Of a stretch of 6,486 bases of DNA, positions 1 through 6,329 are shown piece by piece. Below the pieces are notes generated by a model that worked only from the letters and a program-made list of their open reading frames with translations, did no database searches and had not been told where the DNA came from. The stretch is taken from positions 1 through 6,486 of the forward strand of contig QHNU01000143.1 of the NCBI GenBank assembly GCA_003218525.1, in the 5' to 3' direction. The position numbers and the translations under genes were made by a program. Source of the DNA: Verrucomicrobiota bacterium. Its GTDB lineage: Bacteria; Verrucomicrobiota; Verrucomicrobiia; Chthoniobacterales; UBA10450. Every line of letters begins with the position of its first letter. Position 1 is the stretch's first letter.

Positions 1-1
1 A

Positions 2-355
2 GCCACCACCAAGGACGCCGAGTTCGACTTTGTCTGTGTTCGAGAAGCGGATCGGCCTCTTCTCCTGGATTATTTTGACTCTCGTTTGGCGGGAAAGAAA
101 AATAAATTTCCGTTGGCGGTTCGAAGATTCCGCCGATTACGAATTCTCTGGCAAGGGTTGACGCTTCACTTTGACGACAAGCTTTGGCCCCGCAAAGGAC
201 AACGGGCGCGAAATCCGAGCGAAATAGAGATCACCGTTAAACCGTCCGCCCTTACCATTCTGCAGCCGGCCACAGCACGACAGCCTAAGTTGGGGGGTCG
301 AAGCGACGTGACCGGCCTGGTCAATGATATTGCGGGTAAACAAGCGACCGTTTAA
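2..355 (+). CDS. C-terminal end of an unrecognised protein (5' end outside window)
   Basis: The frame is open from the left edge to a TAA at 353-355, followed directly by TAG, and gives 117 residues. I do not recognise the family. The first part has a mixed, globular-looking composition (EFDFVCVREADRPLLLDYF). It is followed by a basic stretch, about residues 31-47, rich in Arg and Lys, and then a less structured-looking tail ending DIAGKQATV. There is no membrane segment or signal peptide in the visible part. A TTG at 86 could start a separate 89-residue protein, but the frame stays open upstream of it and reads like protein, so a longer gene cut by the window edge is more likely. The stop lies 15 nt before the lipoprotein start at 371, so the two are probably co-transcribed. 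A competing frame (from base 3, stopping near 160) begins with a Pro-rich stretch and looks less natural. Confidence 0.5.
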   Translation, partial: ATTKDAEFDFVCVREADRPLLLDYFDSRLAGKKNKFPLAVRRFRRLRILWQGLTLHFDDKLWPRKGQRARNPSEIEITVKPSALTILQPATARQPKLGGRSDVTGLVNDIAGKQATV

Positions 356-361
356 TAGCGT

Positions 362-365
362 GAGG
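362..365 (+). promoter_or_regulatory. Ribosome binding site (GAGG) supporting a GTG start
   Basis: GAGG lies 5 nt upstream of the GTG at 371. It decides the start of the lipoprotein gene, which has no ATG before its lipobox. Confidence 0.55.
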
Positions 366-370
366 TCAGC

Positions 371-700
371 GTGTCACCTTCTTCCTTCGGATACAGCTTT
401 AGATCGGGAAAAATATTGCTGGTCATCCTGCTCTGCTCGGTCATCGGTTGTGATAGCTCATCCTCAATTGCCGGTAAGTGGCGCAACTCGGGCGATCCCA
501 GCGCCATAATATGGGAATTCCGTAAAGACGGCTCCGTCCTTATCGGAAACACCCGCGGCAGATATAGTTTCGGAAATGATCAGCGCCTTAAAATTGAAAC
601 GCCATTCGCTACTTCGGTTTATCGAATGGAGTTTTCGCGAGATCGAATGATCTTAACAGACCCCAATGAGTCCAGACTTGAGTTCACGAAGCTGAAATAA
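371..700 (+). CDS. Small predicted lipoprotein, lipocalin-like fold possible
   Basis: This is a 109-residue protein with a GTG start. Residues 1-14 are polar and basic, with Arg11 and Lys14. Residues 15-26 form a hydrophobic core (ILLVILLCSVIG) that ends in a lipobox, V-I-G-C, with Cys27 as the expected lipidated residue. The sequence after the Cys is Asp-Ser-Ser-Ser-Ser, and an Asp at position +2 often marks inner-membrane retention in proteobacteria; whether that rule holds here is unknown. The mature part of about 83 residues has a G-K-W motif near its start, alternating hydrophobic and polar residues and the ending RLEFTKLK, suggesting a small beta-barrel or beta-sandwich of the kind seen in lipocalin-like domains. 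The fold is an inference from pattern only. It follows the unrecognised gene by 15 nt and is likely in the same transcript. Function unknown. Confidence 0.72.
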   Translation: MSPSSFGYSFRSGKILLVILLCSVIGCDSSSSIAGKWRNSGDPSAIIWEFRKDGSVLIGNTRGRYSFGNDQRLKIETPFATSVYRMEFSRDRMILTDPNESRLEFTKLK

Positions 701-846
701 GATTCGCTCTAGTTGGGTCCGATCTTTGTTCTTATCTCGCGGGTGAAATTCAACAGAACCCAATGCGCGCGAAAGAGCGCACGATAAAGCTGGCGCTGAC
801 ATTTACGACTTCACTCGGAGGGCCATAGCGGTGCTAGGATAATCAC
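701..846. other. Intergenic stretch, no gene seen
   Basis: These 146 nt separate the lipoprotein and DoxX-type genes. They contain a 6-bp inverted repeat (TTGGGT at 713-718, ACCCAA at 758-763) and a 5-bp hairpin (TGCGC 764-768, GCGCA 777-781, 8-nt loop). Neither is followed by a T run, so neither is a convincing intrinsic terminator. I could not find a well-spaced -35/-10 pair for the gene at 847, although its promoter should lie here if the gap marks a new transcript. Confidence 0.5.
836..839 (+). promoter_or_regulatory. Ribosome binding site (AGGA) for the DoxX-type gene
   Basis: AGGA lies 7 nt before the ATG at 847. It supports that start over the in-frame ATGs at residues 11 and 14. Confidence 0.5.
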
Positions 847-1266
847 ATGCTCAATTTCCATTCCAGCACCGCCGTCATGCACTTCATGCAAATACTTGTG
901 GCGGCGTTCCTCGCTATTCTTTTTCTTCAATCTGGCATCGACAAAATTTTCGATTGGCGCGGCAACCTCGACTTTGTCAAAGACCACTTTGCGAGAAGCC
1001 CACTGGCCAGAATGGCTGCGCCAATGTTCGGTTTGCTTACCATTTTGGAACTTGCGGCGGGCGCTCTCAGTGCGGTTGGATGTCTCCTCATTGTCCTGCA
1101 GGGCGATACCGCAATCGCACTGGACGGTGCGCTCATTGCCGCCATTGCAATCACGGCACTTTTTTTTGGCCAGCGTGTCGCCAAGGATTATCCTGGCGCT
1201 GCCATCCTGGTATCATATTTCCTGCTGACCTTGGTCGCTATTTACCTGCTCCGAATGACGGTATAA
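847..1266 (+). CDS. DoxX family integral membrane protein
   Basis: This is a 139-residue protein with four hydrophobic segments, at about residues 13-33, 58-84, 89-108 and 117-136, which is the usual size and topology of the DoxX/DoxD-like family. The first helix ends in FLQSGIDKIFDW, matching the family pattern in which helix 1 runs into a short Gly-x-x-Lys loop. It is followed by an amphipathic linker (GNLDFVKDHFARSPL) typical of these proteins. Family members sit in the inner membrane. Some are subunits of quinone-linked oxidoreductases and others are linked to thiol or redox stress, but the biochemical role of most is not known and none can be assigned here. The start at 847 is supported by AGGA 7 nt upstream. 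The gene stands alone, 146 nt after the lipoprotein gene, and ends about 100 nt before the DUF1697 relic. A more distant four-helix family with the same layout cannot be excluded. Confidence 0.75.
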   Translation: MLNFHSSTAVMHFMQILVAAFLAILFLQSGIDKIFDWRGNLDFVKDHFARSPLARMAAPMFGLLTILELAAGALSAVGCLLIVLQGDTAIALDGALIAAIAITALFFGQRVAKDYPGAAILVSYFLLTLVAIYLLRMTV

Positions 1267-1367
1267 CAGGCAAGGCCGCGAGTTGGCCTCGATCCCAATC
1301 TGCGACAACCGCGACTTACAGAAAAGTAAGGTTGCTCGAAAATGCCGGCCTTATCTTTTTAGTTGCC

Positions 1368-1613
1368 ATGCCAAGGTTTATTGCATTTTTGCGCGCAATC
1401 AGCGTCGGTGGACGCAACGTTACCATGGACAAACTGGGCCAGGTCTTTGAAGCCGCAGGTTTCGATAAAGTTGAAACTTCATCGCGAGCGCAAACGTGTT
1501 ATTCGCCTCGCCCTGGCAGGACACGAAAGCGTTTGAAAAGAAGATTGAAATGGTTTCAGCCAGGTACGGATCTGCGACGTGATTGTTAAGTCGCGGAATT
1601 GCTAGCGATCAGG
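1368..1613 (+). pseudogene. Degraded 5' part of a DUF1697 family gene
   Basis: From the ATG at 1368 the reading MPRFIAFLRAISVGGRNVTM followed by DKLGQVFEAAGFDKVET matches the N-terminus typical of DUF1697 proteins (pattern: ...ALLRGINVGG...M..L...L..LGF..V.T). The frame then breaks three times. Near 1478 the family motif continues in another frame (FIASANVLFASPWQDTKAFE, family FIxSGNVxF), which stops at TGA 1580. Near 1571 a third frame gives CDVIVKSRN and stops at TAG 1603. Near 1599 a fourth gives LLAIRR. Each step is explained by one missing base, so three single-base deletions fit. The remnant covers about the first 80 of the usual 170-180 residues, and recognisable similarity stops before the end of speA at 1651. 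The intact family has no firmly established function. Upstream sequence 1267-1367 and downstream sequence 1614-1650 show no gene. No ribosome binding site is evident before 1368. Confidence 0.72.
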
Positions 1614-1650
1614 AGGATGACAACTTCTAGCGGAAATGGCTTCGAATTGA

Positions 1651-3603
1651 TCAAGAAGCTAATGGGAGCCAGGCGGCAGAGGTCGGTTTTACTCCATTCA
1701 AGCTGAGGTAAGTGTACTCCTGCAAACCGCGTTCGTAGTCTGCGAGCAATTTCATCGCATCGCTTGGTTTTAAGCGATCGCTCTTGATCGCGGCATCGAC
1801 TTGGATCTTGAGCAAACGCAGCAATTCCACCTTGTCCCATTGTGTCATGGCAAGAACTTCGCCGATCGTGCTCCCCTCAATTACCTCTTCGATGTACCAA
1901 CCGGATTCTTCATCCGGATCTAGAAAAACATGCACTTCGGTGACTCGACCGAACAAATTGTGCAGGTCCCCCATGATATCCTGGTAAGCGCCCACCATAA
2001 AGACGCCGAGGTAATACATATCGCCCGGCGTGATGCGATGTAGGGGGAGGGTGTCGCGAACATCCTGCAAATCGATGAACTTCGAAACCCTTCCATCCGA
2101 ATCGCAAGTAATGTCGACGATCGTTCCGTTCCGTTCCGGCGCTTCAGTCAGGCGATGGATTGGCATGATAGGAAAGAGCTGGCCGAGTGCCCAGTGGTCG
2201 AGGAGCGATTGAAAGACAGAGAAATTGCAAATGTATTGGTCGCCCAGGGACGTTTCGAGTTCTTTCACTTCGTCGGGCATGTAGCGCGGGCCGCGATGCA
2301 TGCCGACGATTTGAGTGGCAAGTTGCCAGTAGAGATTGTCAATCTTAGCCTTCGATTCGAGATCGAGCAGACCAAGATCAAATGTCTGCTGGGCTTCTTC
2401 CTTGATCTGCTGAATGTCATGCAAGCTCTCGAGACGATTGCCGCGTTTTAATCGCTGCTTCACCTCAACCATGTCGCGGACCAGCTTGTGATCTTTGTCG
2501 GTCGCTTCGATCTTGGTTTTGCTTGTTTTCTCGATCGAACTGAATGCTTCCATCACCAAAACCGAGTGATGGGCGACGATGGCGCGCCCGCCTTCGCTGA
2601 CGATCGCGGGGTGCGCCACATTTTCCGAGTCGCACACATCCATGATGTTCCAGACGACGTCGTTGGCGTATTCCTGGAGCGAATAATTTGTCGAGCTATC
2701 GAAACTGGAGCGCGAGCCGTCGTAGTCTACGCCGAGACCTCCTCCGACATCAAGATAGCCTAACTGGTGCCCGAGCTTGGCGATCTTTGAATAATAGCGG
2801 GCTGCTTCGCGGACGGCGCGTTTAATGGTGGAAATATCGGGAACCTGCGAGCCGACGTGAAAATGAATTAGTTTCAGACAATGGGCCAAGCCTTGCGCTT
2901 TCAGCATCTCGCTCGCCGCCACCAAACTGATGGTGTCGAGTCCAAATTTGGCGTTCTCCCCTCCGCTCGTAGTCCATTTCCCGGCCCCTTTGCTGGTGAG
3001 ACGAACGCGGATGCCGATCAACGGCTCGACACCGACTTCTTTCGAGGTGCGAATGGTTTGCTCCAGTTCCTCCAGCTTCTCGACCACAAGAATCACCTGT
3101 TTGCCGAGTTTGCGTCCGAGAAGAGCGATGCGGATGAAAGCTGGATCTTTGTAACCGTTGCAAATAATGAGGCTCTCCGGATCCTTGTGCATGGCGAGCG
3201 CGGCGACCAGCTCCGGTTTGCTTCCGGCTTCCAGACCAAAATGGAACTTTTCACCTGCTTCGACAATTTCCTCGATCACTTCCCGAAGTTGATTCACTTT
3301 GATTGGGAAAACGCCGCGATAACTGCCACGATAATTAAATTCCGAGATCGCGGTTTCAAAGGCCCGGTTAACGCACTCGACGCGATGACGAAGCAAATCT
3401 TGGAAACGAATGACCAAAGGAAAACCGAGGCCGCGCGAGCGCGCTTCGTTCACCACTTCCAGAATATCGATCGCGCCGCCGTCTTCCTGTAGCGGTTTGG
3501 CTATGACGTTACCGTTGGGATTGATCGAAAAATAGCCGCTACCCCAACCTTCCACGTTGTAGGTCGCATTCGCCGCCTCAAGATCCCAATCGGTTTTTGT
3601 CAT
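1651..3603 (-). CDS. speA: Biosynthetic arginine decarboxylase (SpeA)
   Basis: This 650-residue protein is close to the roughly 630-660 usual for the family. It decarboxylates L-arginine to agmatine, the entry to putrescine and polyamine synthesis, using PLP in the fold III (alanine racemase-like) class. The PLP lysine is Lys102 in the motif VFPIKVNQ. His249 lies in HFHVGSQ of the barrel. The glycine-rich phosphate loop DVGGGLGVDYDGS runs from about 285 to 297, and SEGGRA is at 336-341. The active-site cysteine contributed from the partner subunit is Cys500 in ITCDSDG. QDIMGDLHNLFGR at 541-553 is also typical. Residues 360-460 form the helical insertion that marks SpeA rather than ornithine or diaminopimelate decarboxylases. 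The ATG at 3603-3601 has no clear Shine-Dalgarno sequence. The gene is divergent from the nuclease gene and converges on the DUF1697 relic. The next polyamine enzyme (agmatinase or agmatine deiminase) is not nearby in this window. Confidence 0.96.
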   Translation of the reverse strand: MTKTDWDLEAANATYNVEGWGSGYFSINPNGNVIAKPLQEDGGAIDILEVVNEARSRGLGFPLVIRFQDLLRHRVECVNRAFETAISEFNYRGSYRGVFPIKVNQLREVIEEIVEAGEKFHFGLEAGSKPELVAALAMHKDPESLIICNGYKDPAFIRIALLGRKLGKQVILVVEKLEELEQTIRTSKEVGVEPLIGIRVRLTSKGAGKWTTSGGENAKFGLDTISLVAASEMLKAQGLAHCLKLIHFHVGSQVPDISTIKRAVREAARYYSKIAKLGHQLGYLDVGGGLGVDYDGSRSSFDSSTNYSLQEYANDVVWNIMDVCDSENVAHPAIVSEGGRAIVAHHSVLVMEAFSSIEKTSKTKIEATDKDHKLVRDMVEVKQRLKRGNRLESLHDIQQIKEEAQQTFDLGLLDLESKAKIDNLYWQLATQIVGMHRGPRYMPDEVKELETSLGDQYICNFSVFQSLLDHWALGQLFPIMPIHRLTEAPERNGTIVDITCDSDGRVSKFIDLQDVRDTLPLHRITPGDMYYLGVFMVGAYQDIMGDLHNLFGRVTEVHVFLDPDEESGWYIEEVIEGSTIGEVLAMTQWDKVELLRLLKIQVDAAIKSDRLKPSDAMKLLADYERGLQEYTYLSLNGVKPTSAAWLPLAS

Positions 3604-3625
3604 TTAATGTGCGGCCAGCAAACGG

Positions 3626-3652
3626 ATGATATTCAAGGTTCGCAACATGCAA
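3626..3652 (-). promoter_or_regulatory. Possible speA promoter (weak)
   Basis: On the - strand TATCAT (3631-3626) matches the -10 consensus at five of six bases. TTGCAT (3652-3647) could serve as -35, but it matches only three of six and the spacer is 15 nt, which is short. A start site near 3619 would leave a leader of about 15 nt before the speA ATG. It overlaps the 5' end of the nuclease reading frame. Low confidence. Confidence 0.2.
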
Positions 3653-4225
3653 GCGACAGTTCGAAAAATCCGCGTGCTGCTCCGCGGCCATGGTTTCCGT
3701 CAGCTTGTTTTTCTTTCTCGCATCGGTACCGTCAAATCAGTGAACAAGACGGTCATTGAGGTACATGTTCGCGCCGTCCTGCCGACCAGTGGCGGCTGCG
3801 CCGTGTTTATTGGGAACACTGATAAAGTTTTCATTGTTTATGTGGATCAGACGGTCGGCAGTGCCATCACGATGTTTATGCGAGAGATGTCGAAAGAACG
3901 GCCGCTCACGCACGATTTAATGGCGCATTTGATGACGGCTGTCGGTGCGCGGGTCGAGCGCGTCATCATTAATGATCTGAAAAACGCGACCTATTATGCC
4001 CGCATGATCATCTCGGCGGAAAACGAGCTGCAGCAGAGAAAAATCATCGAGCTCGATGCCCGGCCGAGCGATTGCATTGCCATGGCGACGCAACAAAAGG
4101 CCCCAATCTATGTGAGCCAGGAGGTCTGGGATGAGGTCGAGGACATGAGCGACGTCCTCCGCAAGATGGAAGAAGAAGGTCTCAGGCCGGAGATCGATCC
4201 GGAGTCGGAAACAACCGAAGAATAA
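3626..4225 (+). CDS. Bifunctional nuclease family protein (DUF151/BFN)
   Basis: The longest reading gives 199 residues. The core, from about residue 40 to 165, matches the bifunctional nuclease domain family (PF02577, DUF151). It has VLPTSGGCAVFIGN, then VDQTVGSAI, RPLTHDLM with the following helix, VERVIINDLKNATYYARMII, and the signature ELDARPSDCIAMATQQKAPI with IYVSQEVWDE. The C-terminus is an acidic tail (SDVLRKMEEEGL to ESETTEE) with no UVR motif. Plant and bacterial members have been reported to act on RNA and DNA, but the cellular role in most bacteria is unknown. The start is uncertain. ATG 3626 has no ribosome binding site. ATG 3647 has AAGG 8 nt upstream. GTG 3740 would give 161 residues, close to the compact family length, and would remove a basic, non-conserved N-terminus. 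It is divergent from speA and ends 3 bp before the end of the opposing ptsI. Confidence 0.85.
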   Translation: MIFKVRNMQATVRKIRVLLRGHGFRQLVFLSRIGTVKSVNKTVIEVHVRAVLPTSGGCAVFIGNTDKVFIVYVDQTVGSAITMFMREMSKERPLTHDLMAHLMTAVGARVERVIINDLKNATYYARMIISAENELQQRKIIELDARPSDCIAMATQQKAPIYVSQEVWDEVEDMSDVLRKMEEEGLRPEIDPESETTEE

Positions 4226-4228
4226 GGA

Positions 4229-5995
4229 TCAGCTGAGCAGTGCACCGTAGCGTTCGCGGGCAAGCTGCGAGCAAAGCTCGAGGATTTCTCCAGGCGTTTC
4301 CAGTCGCATCGCCTTTTGCACAAGTTGCCGGCATTCGTTCAGCGCAAGGCTGCGAAGGGCCGATTTGACCCGGGGCACCAGGGTTGGGCTGACGCTGAGT
4401 TCATCGACGCCGAGGCCGAGGAGCAATGGAGTAAGTTCAATGTCGCCCGCCATTTCGCCGCAAACACCAAACCAGATCTTATTCTTGCGTGCGGCTTCGC
4501 CTACCATGTTGATCAGGCGCAAGACGGCCGGATGCGTCGGTTCGTAAAGGTGAGCGATCCGTTCGTTCACGCGATCGACCGCGATAGCGTACTGAATAAG
4601 ATCATTCGTGCCGATGCTGAAGAAATTGACGCTGGGTGCGAGCGCGTCCGAACAAATCGCCGCACTGGGGATTTCAATCATCGCTCCGGTCTGCAGATTG
4701 GGATTGAATGGAATACCGGCGGCGCGGAGCTCCTCTTTGCATTCGTCAAGGATAGCAAGCGCGCGGCGCATCTCCGCGACTCCTGAAATCATCGGGAACA
4801 TGATCTTGACGTTCCCGACGGTACTGGCGCGAAGAATCGCCCGGAGCTGCGGTTTGAAAATTTCTTCGTGTTCGAGGCAAAAGCGGATGGCTCGCCAGCC
4901 GAGAAATGGATTCAATTCGTCACTGACGTCGATGCCGCCGGCAATTTTATCGCCGCCAAGATCGAACGTGCGAATGATGAGCGGATGCGGCCGGACGGTT
5001 TCGGCGACACGGCGATAGGTTTCCTGTTGTTCGTCTTCGCCAGGAAGTGAATCGCGGTCAAGATACAAGAACTCCGTGCGGTAGAGTCCGATTCCCTCCG
5101 CGCCATTCGTCGCCACACTGACGATATCGTCGGGCAGCTCAATGTTTGCCGAGAGCACAACGTGCTGGCCGTCGCGGGTGGTCGACGGTTGCTCTCGCAA
5201 TTCGGCCAATTCCTTCGAAACCTTGAATTGCCGGATTTCAACCTCACCGTAGTAAGCAAGGGTCTCCGGCGATGGATTAATGATCACCTTGCCGGTAAAC
5301 CCATCGAGCAGGGCCATGCATCCGCTTTCGAGCTTCTCAGTCACGTCGTGCAATCCCACGACCGCCGGAATGCCGAGGGAGCGCGCCATAATCGCGGTAT
5401 GGGAGGTGCGGCTTCCGAGGTCCGTTGCGATGCCGAGGACGCGATGCCGGTCCATCGCCGCCGTGTCCGAGGGTGTGAGATTGTGGGCGACAAGAATGTG
5501 CGCTTCACCTGGAAGCGGCATCGTTTTTGGCGCCTTTCCTTGCAAATTGCGAACGACGCGGCGCATGACATCCTGAATGTCCAAGGCGCGTTCGCGCAAA
5601 TACGGATCGTCGATTTTGCTCAATGTCTCTGCGTAGCGGCGGGCGACTTCCTCGAAGACCGCTTCGACCTTGACCAGATCGGTCTCAAGCTTGCGCAGGA
5701 CTTCGTCGATCAGCGTTCGATCTTCGACCACGAGCAGATGGGCATCGAAAATCCCCGCGTCTTTTGTCCCAATGGCTTCCGCAATCCGCTGCTGCATCTC
5801 GAGAATCTGCATTCGCGTTTGCACGAGAGCGGCTTCGAAACGCGCAATCTCGGCGCCAATTTGAGAGGGGTCGATTTTATCGCGGATGATTTCCTCAAGT
5901 TCGTCGCGCATGACTTGCACAACGCCGCGAGCAATTCCGGGCGAGACCCCAACACCTTGGAACCGCGTTTCGCCTTTTTCCCCGTCGCCACTCAT
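4229..5995 (-). CDS. ptsI: Phosphoenolpyruvate-protein phosphotransferase, PTS enzyme I
   Basis: This protein of 588 residues is close to the usual 570-590. It autophosphorylates from phosphoenolpyruvate and passes the phosphate to HPr in the cytoplasm. Counting from the ATG at 5995, the N-domain (FQGVGVSPGIARG near residues 12-24, then the HPr-binding helices) leads to the phospho-acceptor His199 in GSRTSHTAIMARSLGIPAVVG. The PEP-binding barrel has Arg306 in GLYRTEFLYLDRD, Arg342 in IIRTFDLGGDK, TNDLIQY at 463-469 and the catalytic Cys512 in FGVCGEMAGD. These four residues correspond to His189, Arg296, Arg332 and Cys502 of E. coli enzyme I with a constant offset of 10, which supports this start. 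An in-frame ATG at 6079 with GAGGG upstream would add 28 residues, but it lies inside ptsH and the added sequence is unlike enzyme I. The gap to ptsH is 22 nt. There is no GAF domain, so it is the standard type, not PtsP. Confidence 0.95.
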   Translation of the reverse strand: MSGDGEKGETRFQGVGVSPGIARGVVQVMRDELEEIIRDKIDPSQIGAEIARFEAALVQTRMQILEMQQRIAEAIGTKDAGIFDAHLLVVEDRTLIDEVLRKLETDLVKVEAVFEEVARRYAETLSKIDDPYLRERALDIQDVMRRVVRNLQGKAPKTMPLPGEAHILVAHNLTPSDTAAMDRHRVLGIATDLGSRTSHTAIMARSLGIPAVVGLHDVTEKLESGCMALLDGFTGKVIINPSPETLAYYGEVEIRQFKVSKELAELREQPSTTRDGQHVVLSANIELPDDIVSVATNGAEGIGLYRTEFLYLDRDSLPGEDEQQETYRRVAETVRPHPLIIRTFDLGGDKIAGGIDVSDELNPFLGWRAIRFCLEHEEIFKPQLRAILRASTVGNVKIMFPMISGVAEMRRALAILDECKEELRAAGIPFNPNLQTGAMIEIPSAAICSDALAPSVNFFSIGTNDLIQYAIAVDRVNERIAHLYEPTHPAVLRLINMVGEAARKNKIWFGVCGEMAGDIELTPLLLGLGVDELSVSPTLVPRVKSALRSLALNECRQLVQKAMRLETPGEILELCSQLARERYGALLS

Positions 5996-6017
5996 TCGCA
6001 GCAGAGTAGCCCGGTTG

Positions 6018-6329
6018 TCAATCTTCGTTAAAGCGCGCCTTGATGAGCTCCTCAATTTCATCGAGAGCTCGGGCGGCATCAGGTCCCTCGCAGCGGACTT
6101 GTAATTTCGAGCCCTGCCCGGCAGCCAGCATCATTAATCCCATAATGCTTTTGCCATTGACCTCTTCATTTTCTTTTTTGACCCAGACGTCGCTCCGGTA
6201 GCGGCTGGCTACTTTAACGAAAAGTGCTGCTGGTCGCGCGTGGAGACCGAGGCGGTTCACGATGGCGATTTCCTTTTCAGCCTTTTGCGTGCGTGCGTCT
6301 GCGCCGGTTTTTCGATTAAGCAACCCCAT
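6018..6329 (-). CDS. ptsH: Phosphocarrier protein HPr
   Basis: This 103-residue protein is slightly longer than the usual 85-90 because of about 15 extra N-terminal residues (MGLLNRKTGADARTQ). It receives phosphate from enzyme I on His30, in the motif NRLGLHARPAALFVK. Ser61, in NGKSIMGLMML, lies exactly 31 residues after that His, the same spacing as His15 and Ser46 of Bacillus HPr, so it is the predicted HPr kinase site. The rest (AAGQGSKLQVRCEGPDA and the final helix DEIEELIKARF) completes the HPr fold. The ATG overlaps the 3' end of hprK by 14 nt, which suggests translational coupling, and ptsI follows after 22 nt. No start codon closer to the conserved core would keep the first strand, so the extension is probably real. 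HPr acts as a phosphocarrier and, when Ser-phosphorylated, as a regulator; the target here is unknown. Confidence 0.95.
   Translation of the reverse strand: MGLLNRKTGADARTQKAEKEIAIVNRLGLHARPAALFVKVASRYRSDVWVKKENEEVNGKSIMGLMMLAAGQGSKLQVRCEGPDAARALDEIEELIKARFNED

Noticed and set aside
137..552. Two - strand frames (137-343 and 352-552)
   Set aside because: Shadows of the + strand genes, with no ribosome binding site and unnatural composition. The lipobox-bearing + strand frame is the better call.
713..781. Inverted repeat TTGGGT/ACCCAA and a TGCGC/GCGCA hairpin as terminators
   Set aside because: The first has a loop of about 40 nt and only 6 paired bases. The second has 5 pairs. Neither is followed by a T run.
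835..840. TAGGAT as a -10 box giving a leaderless doxX transcript
   Set aside because: No -35 match at the right distance, and the same bases are better explained as the AGGA ribosome binding site.
1271..1360. Terminator after the DoxX-type gene (AGGCC/GGCCT hairpin, and GCCGGC before a T-rich run)
   Set aside because: The first has 5 pairs and no T run. Near the T-rich run at about 1352-1360 no stable stem of adequate length forms directly upstream.
954..1589. 211-residue open frame overlapping the DoxX-type gene
   Set aside because: Its first 138 residues are an out-of-frame Cys/Arg-rich reading of the doxX region. Only the part from 1368 is protein-like, and that belongs to the DUF1697 relic.
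2881..3492. 203-residue open frame on the + strand opposite speA
   Set aside because: Antisense shadow of speA caused by codon bias; the speA frame has all catalytic motifs.
5162..6031. 289-residue open frame on the + strand opposite ptsI
   Set aside because: It is the antisense shadow of ptsI, whose sense frame has complete enzyme I motifs. The antisense translation resembles no family I know and has no ribosome binding site.
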